A DNA stretch of 64,000 nt, taken from assembly GCA_046726315.1 (NCBI GenBank), contig JBKPAG010000014.1, forward strand, positions 1-64,000. Direction: 5' to 3'. The notes beneath the pieces are model-generated. The model was not told the DNA's origin. It was given only the letters and a program-made list of their open reading frames with translations, and did no database searches. Source of the stretch: JACVRX01 sp046726315 (GTDB lineage: Bacteria; Actinomycetota; Actinomycetes; Jiangellales; Jiangellaceae). Positions 43,713-52,496 of this stretch are shown piece after piece. The translations under genes and the position numbers were made by a program. Every line of letters begins with the position of its first letter. The stretch's first letter is position 1.

Positions 43713-45821
43713 ATGAGCGTGCAGCAATGGTCGAATCTAGTGCTCTTCGGCGCCGCCTATTACCACGAGTACCAGCCGCACGACCGGCTCAAGGCCGACT
43801 TGGACCTCATGGCCGAAGCGAATTTCTCCGTCATCCGGGTCGGTGAGTCGGTGTGGTCGACGTGGGAGCCGGAGAACGGGCGGTTCGATCTGGACTGGCT
43901 GCAGCCGGTGCTGGACGGAGCCCACGAGCGCGGCATCGGCGTGCTGCTCGGCACGCCGACGTACGCGGTTCCTCCCTGGCTCGCTCGGCTGTACCCGGAG
44001 ATTGCTGGTGAACGAGAGACCGGGCGACGCATTCCGTGGGGCGCTCGCCAGGAGGTCGATTTCACTCATCCCGCCTTCCGCTTCCACGCCGAGCGGGTGA
44101 TCCGGAAGATCGTCGGACGCTATACGGACCATCCAGCCGTCATCGGCTATCAGGTCGACAATGAGCCGGGCCTCGAGCTTCTGCACAACCACGGCGTGTT
44201 CCAGCGATTCGTCGACCACCTGCGTCGCACCTACCGCAACGTCGAGACTCTCAATCGCGAGTGGGGGCTCGTCTATTGGTCGCACCGGTTGTCGACATGG
44301 GCGGATCTTTGGACGCCGGACGGTAACGTGCAGCCGCAGTACGACCTCGCATGGCGGCGGTTCCAGGCCATGCAGACGACCGAGTTCATCGGATGGCAGG
44401 CCGACATCGTGCGCCAATATGCGAAGAGCGATCAGTTCGTGACGACGTGCCTGTCGTATGAAAGGCCCGCACTGGCCGACGACGAGCTCATGGCCATACT
44501 CGACGTCACCGCCGGCAACCCGTACTACACCATGCAGGATGCTCTGCAGATGCCGCAGACGGAGGATGCGCCGCAATCGTGGACGACGACCGGGACATGG
44601 GCGCTTTACCTGAGCGCGGACCGGATGTTTTCTTCGCGGCAGGAGCCGTTTCTGGTCACGGAGACGAACGCCTCGTCTATCGGAATGCCATGGACCAACC
44701 AGCCGGCCTTCGATGGGCAGTGGCGCCAGGCTGCGTGGGCACTTATCTCTCGCGGCGCCCGCATGGTGGAGTACTGGCACTGGCATACCCTTCACTTCGG
44801 CGCTGAGACGTACTGGGGCGGCGTGCTTCCGCACAGCGGCCGTGCTGGTCGCACCTATCGCGAGATCGCGCGCATCGGCGCCGAGTTGCGCGCTGCAGGT
44901 GACCTAGTGGCGAGCCTTGTACCCGACGCCGATGTGACCATGCTCTACTCATCGCCGAGCAAATGGGCGCTGCAGTCGGCGCCTCAACTCTCGAACCCCG
45001 ACGGCGGCCCAGATCGGCGTTCGTACCACGGGATCTTCGACCCGTTCTACCGCGGCGCATTAGAGGCGGGGCTGCAAGTTCGCATCGTGCACGTCGGCCA
45101 GTTGGTTCAGGTCGCGGCGAGAGAAGCCGTTGAGGATCACCCGCATCTCATTGTGCCGGCGCTGTACGTCGCCGACGACGCCACACTGGACTGGCTGGTT
45201 GCGTACGCGCATGCGGGCGGGCATCTGATGATTGGCCCGCGAACTGGGTACTCAGACCACGAAGTACGGGCCCGTGGCGAGGTGATGCCGGCGCGCATGA
45301 CGGAGGCCGCCGGCATCTGGTACGACGAGTTCTCCAACCTGTCCGAGCCGCTCGCGGTCACTGCGCCGGTCGGTTCGCCACTCGTCCTGGACGCCGACGC
45401 CAAAGGCACCCGGTGGGCGGATGGTCTCAACGTCGAGGACGCCGATGTCCTTGCCACCTACGAACATCCACACTTTTCTCGCTGGGCCACGGCGACAACC
45501 CGGGCACACGGTGCAGGTCGGGTCACCTATGTGGGCACCGTCCCGAATCCGGCCCTTGCCCGTGCGCTGATGTCATGGGTGACGGCAAGCAGCGACAGCG
45601 CGTGGCGCCCTACCCATCCAAGCGTCACTGTGACGTCCGCGACATCACGGGACGGTCGCAAGGTCCGCTTTGTGCACAACTGGTCCTGGAATCCGGTGGC
45701 CGTGACACTGCCTTGTGGCGTACAGGATGTGCTGGCTGGCGGCCAGCGCGTGCAAGGCCACCGTCTCGAACTTGGTCCCTGGGATGTACGTGTTCTCGTC
45801 GAGGGAGATACACCCGACTGA
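43713..45821 (+). CDS. GH42 beta-galactosidase
   Basis: About 702 aa, cytoplasmic. The N-terminal barrel shows 'FGAAYYHEYQPHDRLKADLD', the acid/base Glu in 'YQVDNEPGLEL' (about residue 151) and the nucleophile Glu in 'FLVTETNASS' (about 317). Trimerisation and C-terminal beta domains follow ('GARMVEYWHWHTLHFGAETY'). GH42 enzymes cleave beta-galactosides or alpha-L-arabinopyranosides from imported galacto-oligosaccharides. ATG 43713 has AGGAG upstream; GTG 43659 is a longer choice. Confidence 0.93.
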   Translation: MSVQQWSNLVLFGAAYYHEYQPHDRLKADLDLMAEANFSVIRVGESVWSTWEPENGRFDLDWLQPVLDGAHERGIGVLLGTPTYAVPPWLARLYPEIAGERETGRRIPWGARQEVDFTHPAFRFHAERVIRKIVGRYTDHPAVIGYQVDNEPGLELLHNHGVFQRFVDHLRRTYRNVETLNREWGLVYWSHRLSTWADLWTPDGNVQPQYDLAWRRFQAMQTTEFIGWQADIVRQYAKSDQFVTTCLSYERPALADDELMAILDVTAGNPYYTMQDALQMPQTEDAPQSWTTTGTWALYLSADRMFSSRQEPFLVTETNASSIGMPWTNQPAFDGQWRQAAWALISRGARMVEYWHWHTLHFGAETYWGGVLPHSGRAGRTYREIARIGAELRAAGDLVASLVPDADVTMLYSSPSKWALQSAPQLSNPDGGPDRRSYHGIFDPFYRGALEAGLQVRIVHVGQLVQVAAREAVEDHPHLIVPALYVADDATLDWLVAYAHAGGHLMIGPRTGYSDHEVRARGEVMPARMTEAAGIWYDEFSNLSEPLAVTAPVGSPLVLDADAKGTRWADGLNVEDADVLATYEHPHFSRWATATTRAHGAGRVTYVGTVPNPALARALMSWVTASSDSAWRPTHPSVTVTSATSRDGRKVRFVHNWSWNPVAVTLPCGVQDVLAGGQRVQGHRLELGPWDVRVLVEGDTPD

Positions 45822-45836
45822 CCACCAAGCCCAGCC

Positions 45837-46298
45837 ATGTGGCCGCTTCACCTCGCATTCAAACCGGAGAGACTGCACACCGGCGGGGAGGAGCATCTCG
45901 GCGCCGCCGACGGGCTGATCCAGCTTTCGCGCATGGTGCAGGGCATCCATGCGCGCATTTCCGACCGCAATGATCTCACTCCGGTTCAGGCCAGGCTCAT
46001 ATGCGTCCTGGCCTTCGGCCCCCGAGGAATGGCTGAACTGGCGCAGTGCTTCGGCGTGGAGAAGGCCACGCTCACCGGCCTCGTGGACAGAGCCGAACAG
46101 CGCGGCCTTGTCAGGCGATCGCCCGTGCCGGGTGACCGGCGGGCACTGCGCGTGACGCTTACCGACACCGGCCGCCAGGCAGCGACCGCCTTCCATGCCG
46201 AGCCAACCGAGGAACTCAACCATCTCCTCTCGCCACTCGCACCACGCGACCGTGAACACCTTCGCCGCGCGATGGCCAAGATCATCGCAGAGCGCTAG
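45837..46298 (+). CDS. MarR-family transcriptional regulator
   Basis: A 153-aa winged-helix protein: 'LTPVQARLICVLAFGPRGMA', then recognition helix 'VEKATLTGLVDRAEQRGLVR' and wing 'SPVPGDRRALRVTLTDTGRQ'. No good ribosome site precedes ATG 45837, so a later start is possible. It lies 15 bp after GH42 and before a PNPOx-type gene; whether it controls the latter is open. Confidence 0.82.
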   Translation: MWPLHLAFKPERLHTGGEEHLGAADGLIQLSRMVQGIHARISDRNDLTPVQARLICVLAFGPRGMAELAQCFGVEKATLTGLVDRAEQRGLVRRSPVPGDRRALRVTLTDTGRQAATAFHAEPTEELNHLLSPLAPRDREHLRRAMAKIIAER

Positions 46299-46455
46299 AC
46301 ACACCCGGCGACCGAGCCGCATGACGAACGAGGCAACCATCGAAGTCGACGGGGTGCACAAGACCATCGGTGCCAAGGTGGCGCTCGCCGTGGCAGATTT
46401 CATGCCCATGCTGCCCGGGTGCGCCCTGCTCGGGCTTCGAAAAGGAGGCGGCGCC

Positions 46456-46863
46456 ATGAGCGTCTTCACCGAGGACGAGCGTGAATACCTGTTGTCTGGC
46501 GTCCGCCTCGGGCGGCTGGCGACCGTCGGTTCAGATGGAACGCCGCACGTGGTCCCGACGAGCTTCCGCTACAACCAGGACCACGACACCATCGACATCG
46601 GGGGCCACGCTTTCGCCAAGCGAAAGAAGTACCGGGACGTCCTCCGGAACCCCAAGGTCGCCTTCGTTGTCGACGACATCGCCTCGGTGAACCCGTGGCG
46701 TGTCCGGGGCATTGAGATCAGAGGCAACGCTGAGGTCCTGGACTCCGGCGGCACCGAGCTGGGGCGGGGCTTTGACCCAGAGATGTTCAGGATCACGCCC
46801 AAGCGCATCGTGAGCTGGGGGCTCGAGGAGCAGATGTCGTACAAGGCGAGATCCGTCCCCTGA
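46456..46863 (+). CDS. PPOX-class (F420-dependent) oxidoreductase
   Basis: A 135-aa split-barrel protein: 'EREYLLSGVRLGRLATVGSD', 'GTPHVVPTSFRYN' and 'NPKVAFVVDDIASVNPWRVR' follow the F420-binding PPOX pattern. ATG 46456 is preceded by AAAAGGAGG. The frame is open from 46195, but the earlier part is not conserved. The natural substrate is unknown. Confidence 0.86.
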   Translation: MSVFTEDEREYLLSGVRLGRLATVGSDGTPHVVPTSFRYNQDHDTIDIGGHAFAKRKKYRDVLRNPKVAFVVDDIASVNPWRVRGIEIRGNAEVLDSGGTELGRGFDPEMFRITPKRIVSWGLEEQMSYKARSVP

Positions 46864-46899
46864 CACTGCCTTGCACGAGCATGAGGAGCTTCGATACGC

Positions 46900-47205
46900 G
46901 TGCTGGAACGCGGCGGTTGGCAGCCCGGCACGGGCGGCGCGATCGGCCGGTCGTTGACGAAGCCAGCCGTGAACCGGAGCCGCCGCACGGGCACGATGAT
47001 GGGCTTGGGCTTTGACGCCCTGGTCCTGACGATCGTCGGCCGCAAGACCGGAGCCGAACGAACTTCGGCTGCATCACCTCCACGTACTCGCTGAACCACC
47101 GCGGCCGCGGTGCTCCGACACCCCGCCCGCCGCCACACCAGCGACAACCTGGCCGCTGTCCACATGTCGATGAGCGGCGCGCCGCACATCTACATGTCAT
47201 CGTGA
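46900..47205 (+). pseudogene. decayed DDN-like F420-dependent nitroreductase gene
   Basis: The first frame has 'GGAIGRSLTKPAVNRSRRTG' and 'LVLTIVGRKTGAERTSA', matching the family signature (GRKTGxxRTxP). It then goes out of frame; later, 'PARRHTSDNLAAVHM' matches the usual NPAWxxNLxAHP block in part. The central part is lost. The intact family member is at 9522. Confidence 0.5.
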
Positions 47206-47272
47206 TAGACCCATGGCTCGTTGAACGATCGCGGCTCGGTGGCGTCGGGCTTGGAACGGAGAGGCGGTTGAC

Positions 47273-48169
47273 GTGCGGATCGGGTTGTTTGGGACGGGTT
47301 ACTGGGCGACCGAGACCTGGGCTCCGGTCCTTGCCGCAGCCGAGGGCGTGGAGTTGGCCGGCGTGTGGGGCAGGAACCCGCAGAACGCAGCCGCGCTCGC
47401 CGACAAGGTGGGCGTCCGGCCTTTCGCGTCTGTCGAGGGCCTCGTCGCCGACGTCGATGCGGTCGCGATCTGTCTGCCGCCAGATGTGCAGGTGCCTGTC
47501 GCGGAGATTGCGGCCGTGGCCGGGCGGCATCTACTGCTGGAGAAGCCACTGGCGCTGACACTGGCTGACGCCAACCGAGTGGCGGCAGCCGTTGATCGCA
47601 GCGGCGTCGCATCGGTCGTGCTGTTCACCGGTCGGTTTCTCCCGGAGCTCGCCGCATGGCTGGACGCCGCGCAGGCCGACGGCCGGTGGCACGGCGGCCG
47701 CGCGGTGTGGTTCGCCGCACCGTTCCAGCCGGACAGCCCCTACCGCGACTCCGCGTGGCGGAAGCGGTACGGAGCACTGTGGGACGTCGGGCCGCATGCC
47801 CTGTCCTTCCTGCTGCCGGTCCTCGGTCCGGTTGCGGAGTCCCCGGACGCGATCAGCGCCATCGGATCCGGCCGTACCGTTCACCTCGCCCTTCGGCACG
47901 TGGACGGGGCGTCGAGCACACTGTCGCTGAGTTTTTCGGTTCCGCCGGCAGCGGCCCGGTTCGAGGTTGCCCTCTGGGGCGAGTCGGGTTGGTCAGATCT
48001 GCCAACGGCGCCGTGGTCCGCACGGGAGGCCCTACACAGGGCGGCGTTAGAGCTGGTGGAGGCGGTAGACGCTGGGTCAACGACGCATCCATGCGGCGTG
48101 AGCTTCGCCCGCGACGTGGTGGCCGTGCTCGACCGGGCGCAACGAGCGCTTCCAGCCCGAAGCGAGTGA
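47273..48169 (+). CDS. Gfo/Idh/MocA-family oxidoreductase
   Basis: A 298-aa NAD(P)-dependent sugar/inositol-type dehydrogenase: 'IGLFGTGYWATETWAPVLAA' (Rossmann loop), 'CLPPDVQVPVAEIAAVAGRH' and 'LLLEKPLALTLADANRVAAA' with the EKP motif, then 'YRDSAWRKRYGALWDVGPHA'. Substrate not predictable. It lies 28 bp upstream of a GH3 gene on the same strand, so a two-gene sugar unit is likely. Confidence 0.88.
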   Translation: MRIGLFGTGYWATETWAPVLAAAEGVELAGVWGRNPQNAAALADKVGVRPFASVEGLVADVDAVAICLPPDVQVPVAEIAAVAGRHLLLEKPLALTLADANRVAAAVDRSGVASVVLFTGRFLPELAAWLDAAQADGRWHGGRAVWFAAPFQPDSPYRDSAWRKRYGALWDVGPHALSFLLPVLGPVAESPDAISAIGSGRTVHLALRHVDGASSTLSLSFSVPPAAARFEVALWGESGWSDLPTAPWSAREALHRAALELVEAVDAGSTTHPCGVSFARDVVAVLDRAQRALPARSE

Positions 48170-48197
48170 CGGCTGAGGACTACACAGGAGGAGCCCG

Positions 48198-50729
48198 GTG
48201 AACGCGTCGTCTGAACGTGCAGGCACGGCTGCTGCCGATGAGGCCGAGTTAACGGCCAGACTCGGCCGGTTGCCCCTGGAGAAGAAGGTGCGTCAGCTGA
48301 CGGGGGCAGACATCTGGGCGCTGCATCCCGAACCGGCGATTGGGCTGCGTCGAGTGGTGACGTCCGACGGGCCGGCCGGCGTTCGCGGCGAGCGGTGGGA
48401 CGAGCGATATCCGTCGGCCAACGTGCCCTCGCCGACGGCGCTGGCGGCCACCTGGGACGAGGAGCGCCTGGAGCGCATCGGTCGGTTGTTGGCCAGCGAG
48501 GCCCGCAGCAAGGGAGTCGATGTCCTGCTTGCCCCGACAGTCAATCTGCACCGCACGCCCTACGGCGGAAGGCATTTCGAATGCCTCTCCGAAGATCCGC
48601 TCCTGACGGCCCGGATCGGCAGTGCTTACGTGCGGGGCGTTCAGGCTGCCGGCGTCGCAGCAACCGTCAAGCACTTCGTCGCCAACGACTCCGAGACGGA
48701 CCGGTTCACTGTCGACGCCCAGGTCGACGAGCGCACGTTGCGTGAGCTCTATCTGGCTCCGTTCGAGTCCATCGTGCGCGACGCAGGGGCCTGGGCGGTC
48801 ATGGCCGCCTACAACTCGGTCAACGGTACAACGATGACGGAGAACGCCCTGCTTCGTGATGTCCTGAAGCAGGAGTGGGGCTTCGACGGCGTCGTGATGT
48901 CCGACTGGTACGCGGGCCGGTCGCTCGCCGCTGCCGACGAGGGTCGGCTCGACCTAGTCATGCCCGGTCCAGGCGGCCCGTGGGGTGACGCTCTCGTCTC
49001 GGCTGTGCGCTCCGGCGAGATTCCCGAGACCGCCGTCGACGACCACGTGTTGCGCATCCTTCGGCTGGCGAGCCGCGTCGGCGCGTTGAATGGGACTGCG
49101 CCCGCCGTTTCGAGCACACCAGCATGGACGACAGCGGAGATCACCGCGGAGCTGCGGTCGACTGCCGCAGCGGGCTTCGTCCTGGCCCGCAACGAGAATC
49201 GGGCCCTGCCGCTCGACGTTGGCAGCGTGCGCCGAGTCGCAGTCCTCGGGCCCAATGCGGCGGTCGCGCGCACCCTTGGCGGCGGCAGCGCGACAGTATT
49301 CCCCACCCACGTCGTCTCGCCCTTGGACGGATTGCGTGCTGCATTGGGCGACGACGTCGAGGTCGTCCACGCCGTTGGGGTACGGGCCGGCGACCGGCTT
49401 CCGATCGCTCCCCTCGATGTCCTCGGGCTTCCCGGCTCCGACGGTGCCGGAGTAGAGGTGCGGTTCTTCGCCGCCGACGGCTCCGAGCTGAGTCGCGAGC
49501 AACGCCGAGCCGCCTCGATGTTGTGGTGGGGCCCGATCGACGAGGGACTCGCGACGTCAGAGGTCGACCATCTGGAGGTGAAGACCAACCTACGGGTGCC
49601 CGAAGACGGCACCTATGCAATAGGGACGTCAGGGCTCGGCACCTTCACGTTGTCGATCGAGGGAACGACCGTGCTCGATACCACGATCGAGCTGCCGCCG
49701 GGTGCCGACGTCGTCGAGGGCATCATGAAGCCACCGCAGCAGGCTGTTTCAGTTCCGTTGTCTGCCGGGCGCGACGTTCCGGTCGTGCTTGCCTACAGGC
49801 CCGCGCATGGCGACGCGATGCTCGGCGCCGAGGCCGTCACCATGTTGACCGTTCAGCTCAACCTCGCTCGTGAGCAGGACGAGGACGCCGAGTTCGAGCA
49901 AGCCGTCGCCCTGGCGGCGGACTCGGACGTCGCGGTGGTGGTCGTCGGCACGACGGAAGAGGTCGAGAGCGAGGGATTCGACCGGATGAGCCTGGGCCTG
50001 CCCGGTCGGCAGGACGAGCTGGTGGCTGGGGTCGCCGCGGTGAGTCCGCGCACCATAGTCGTCGTCAACGCCGGTGCCCCCGTGCTCCTGCCGTGGGCCG
50101 ACGACGTCGCGGCGGTGCTGCTGACGTGGTTCCCTGGCCAGGAGTTCGGCGACGCGCTCGCTGACGTGCTGTTGGGTCGGGTCGAGCCGGGCGGTCGACT
50201 GCCCACCACGTGGCCGCAATCGGAAATCGGGCATCCGTCGGTGACGCCCGTCGAGGGCACGTTGCCGTACGACGAGGGCCTGTTCGTCGGATACCGCGGT
50301 TATGACAGGGACGGCCACACTCCGCGGTACCCGTTCGGCCACGGTCTCGGTTACACCGAGTGGTCGTACGAAGAGGTCTCGGCGCCCGCTATTGCGCCGT
50401 CCGGTGAGGACGTGATTATCCGCGTCGTCGTTCGCAACTCCGGTTCGCGGGCCAGCCGCGACGTCGTTCAGGTGTACGCCTCTCGGCCCGATTCCGCCAT
50501 CGAGCGTCCGGTCCGGTGGCTCGCGGGTTTCGCTCCCGTCGAGCTCGGTCCGGGTGAGTCCGCGACCGTCGACGTTGCTATTGCCGCGCGCTCCTTCGAG
50601 CACTGGGACAGCACGGTTGGAAAATGGAGCACCGAACCCGGAACGTTCCGGCTCGAGGTCGGCCCCTCCAGCCGGGATCTGCCATTGTCTGCGGAGATCA
50701 CGCTGACGCCAGACACCCCCTTGAGCTAG
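48198..50729 (+). CDS. GH3 beta-glucosidase-type glycoside hydrolase
   Basis: An intact 843-aa GH3 enzyme. 'ATVKHFVANDSETDRF' and 'VMAAYNSVNGTTMTEN' lie in the barrel; the nucleophile is Asp236 in 'GFDGVVMSDWYAGRS'. A PA14-like insert separates parts of the second domain ('LVVGTTEEVESEGFDR'-type 'VVVVGTTEEVESEGFDRMSL'), and a fibronectin-III-like C-terminus follows. No signal peptide, so it acts on imported sugars. GTG 48198 has ACAGGAGGAG upstream. It resembles the truncated GH3 at 16.7 kb and shows what that gene has lost. Confidence 0.92.
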   Translation: MNASSERAGTAAADEAELTARLGRLPLEKKVRQLTGADIWALHPEPAIGLRRVVTSDGPAGVRGERWDERYPSANVPSPTALAATWDEERLERIGRLLASEARSKGVDVLLAPTVNLHRTPYGGRHFECLSEDPLLTARIGSAYVRGVQAAGVAATVKHFVANDSETDRFTVDAQVDERTLRELYLAPFESIVRDAGAWAVMAAYNSVNGTTMTENALLRDVLKQEWGFDGVVMSDWYAGRSLAAADEGRLDLVMPGPGGPWGDALVSAVRSGEIPETAVDDHVLRILRLASRVGALNGTAPAVSSTPAWTTAEITAELRSTAAAGFVLARNENRALPLDVGSVRRVAVLGPNAAVARTLGGGSATVFPTHVVSPLDGLRAALGDDVEVVHAVGVRAGDRLPIAPLDVLGLPGSDGAGVEVRFFAADGSELSREQRRAASMLWWGPIDEGLATSEVDHLEVKTNLRVPEDGTYAIGTSGLGTFTLSIEGTTVLDTTIELPPGADVVEGIMKPPQQAVSVPLSAGRDVPVVLAYRPAHGDAMLGAEAVTMLTVQLNLAREQDEDAEFEQAVALAADSDVAVVVVGTTEEVESEGFDRMSLGLPGRQDELVAGVAAVSPRTIVVVNAGAPVLLPWADDVAAVLLTWFPGQEFGDALADVLLGRVEPGGRLPTTWPQSEIGHPSVTPVEGTLPYDEGLFVGYRGYDRDGHTPRYPFGHGLGYTEWSYEEVSAPAIAPSGEDVIIRVVVRNSGSRASRDVVQVYASRPDSAIERPVRWLAGFAPVELGPGESATVDVAIAARSFEHWDSTVGKWSTEPGTFRLEVGPSSRDLPLSAEITLTPDTPLS

Positions 50730-50891
50730 GTCGTCCTGAGCGCAGGCCCTCTGAAGGCATCCCAACGTAATTCCGAACCAGATAACGTCTGGAACCCTCC
50801 ACAAGACGCAGTTCTTCCGATCATGGCCACGAGAGAGTTCGCCAGACGGGGAGGCTATGCCCCCGGCATGAGTTGCTCCTACGGTGAAGCC

Positions 50892-51521
50892 ATGCGGCTG
50901 ACCAAGTACGCGCACTCCTGTGTCCTGGTAGAGGACGAAGACGCCCGCGTCCTGATCGATCCGGGTAACCTCACGCGAGGGTTCGACGATCTCACTGGCT
51001 TGACCGGCATCTTGATCACGCATCAGCATGCCGACCACGTCGACGTCGATCGGCTGGGCCCATTGCTCGAGCGGAACCCGAACACCGGCCTGTACGCAGA
51101 CGAGGCAACTGCCGACATTCTTGGCGAGCGAGGCATCAGCGCCAGCGCGGCACGGCACGGCGATCGGTTTGACGTTGGCTTGGCAGTTGCTGTGTACGGC
51201 TTCGACCACGCGGTGATCCACCCGGAGATCCCACGCGTCCCCAATGTGGGATATCTGGTCGGCGGCCAGTTCTTTCATCCTGGCGACTCGTTCACCGTGC
51301 CGGACGTCGACGTCGAGATGCTCGGGTTGCCCACCGCAGCGCCGTGGCTGAAGCTCAGCGAAGCCGTCGAGTTCCTTCGCGCCGTTGCGCCTCGGGTGGC
51401 AATCCCCATCCACGAGGCATTGCTGGCCAGACCAGCCGTGTACTACGGGCACTACCGGCGCTTGGCGCCCGAGAAGACGGAGGTCACGCTGCTGGAGCCC
51501 GGCGGCCACACGAAGGTCTAG
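50892..51521 (+). CDS. MBL-fold metallo-hydrolase (UlaG-like)
   Basis: A 209-aa metallo-beta-lactamase-fold protein: 'MRLTKYAHSCVLVEDEDARV', 'ILITHQHADHVDVDRLGPLL' with the HxHxDH metal motif (about residue 44) and 'FFHPGDSFTVPDVDVEML'. The start at ATG 50892 is chosen since the family begins 'RLTKYxHSC'. Substrate unknown. Its stop overlaps the convergent gene's stop by 4 bp. Confidence 0.87.
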   Translation: MRLTKYAHSCVLVEDEDARVLIDPGNLTRGFDDLTGLTGILITHQHADHVDVDRLGPLLERNPNTGLYADEATADILGERGISASAARHGDRFDVGLAVAVYGFDHAVIHPEIPRVPNVGYLVGGQFFHPGDSFTVPDVDVEMLGLPTAAPWLKLSEAVEFLRAVAPRVAIPIHEALLARPAVYYGHYRRLAPEKTEVTLLEPGGHTKV

Positions 51522-52417
51522 GCGACCACAAGAACGAGCTTCCCGCGGACGTGGCCTTCTTCGCTGATGCGATGCGCCTGCGGGCCATCGGCCAACGAGA
51601 ACGTCTGGACCGGCATGGAGAACTTGCCCTGCTCCCACAGCTGGGCCGCCTCCGCGAGCGCGTGCCATGCGCGGGACTCGCCACTGCGCCCACTCGTGTA
51701 ACGCACGCCGTACTGCTCCGCTTGCCGGTCAGCGATGGTCACGACACGGGCGGGCGATCCGGTGATCTCGATCAATTCGGGCAGCGCTCCCCGGCCGGCC
51801 ACATCGAGCGCGGCATCCACTCCCTGCGGCGCCAACTCCTTTACTCGAGCTGGCAACCCCTCGCCATAGCTCGTCGGCAGAGCGCCCAGAGACTTCAGGT
51901 AATCGTGGTTGCTTCGGCTGGCGGTGCCGATCACGGTGATGCCCCGAGCCCGTGCGAATTGAACAGCGGCCGACCCCACACCTCCAGCGGCTGCGTTGAT
52001 CAGCAGCGTTTGGCCTGGCGCGAGCCCCAGCACCTCGAACGCCCGAACCGCAGTCTCGACGGGCACCGGCAGCCCGGCGGCTTCCTCGAACGACATGCCC
52101 GCGGGCTTTCTGGAGAAGTTCCGAAGCACGGCGTACTGGGCCGCGCCGCCGGAAACGGCAGAACCGAAGACCTGGTCGCCGATCGAGACACCCGTGACAC
52201 CCTCCCCTACCTCGTCGACGACACCGGCGACGTCGGAGCCGGTGATCGCCGGCAACCGTCCCTTGAAGCGTCCGCTCCGGGCCTTCCAATCGACTGGGTT
52301 GATCCCGACGGCCTGCACAGCCACTCGGATCTGACCGGGGCCGGCATGCGGCTCTTCTACGTCGACGACACGAAGAACCTCCGGGTCGCCGTACTCGGCG
52401 TACTGCAGTGCCTTCAT
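51518..52417 (-). CDS. Quinone-oxidoreductase-like NADP-dependent MDR enzyme
   Basis: A 299-aa zinc-free medium-chain reductase: 'MKALQYAEYGDPEVLRVVDV', 'VGINPVDWKARSGRFKG', 'LLINAAAGGVGSAAVQFARA' (NADP site) and 'GRSGESRAWHALAEAAQLWE'. The family reduces quinones or enones. ATG 52417 has GGAG 6 bp upstream; the open frame extends to 52534 without support. Confidence 0.88.
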   Translation of the reverse strand: MKALQYAEYGDPEVLRVVDVEEPHAGPGQIRVAVQAVGINPVDWKARSGRFKGRLPAITGSDVAGVVDEVGEGVTGVSIGDQVFGSAVSGGAAQYAVLRNFSRKPAGMSFEEAAGLPVPVETAVRAFEVLGLAPGQTLLINAAAGGVGSAAVQFARARGITVIGTASRSNHDYLKSLGALPTSYGEGLPARVKELAPQGVDAALDVAGRGALPELIEITGSPARVVTIADRQAEQYGVRYTSGRSGESRAWHALAEAAQLWEQGKFSMPVQTFSLADGPQAHRISEEGHVRGKLVLVVA

Positions 52418-52496
52418 CGGCTGCTCCGTTACTGGGCCGCCTGGGCGATGGCGACTGACGGCCCAACCCAGATCGCCAGGGGAGCATTCCCGCTCC

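Noticed and set aside
46321..46455. N-terminal extension of the PPOX gene (MTNEATIEVDG...)
   Set aside because: Not conserved in the family, while ATG 46456 has an AAGGAGG at ideal spacing.
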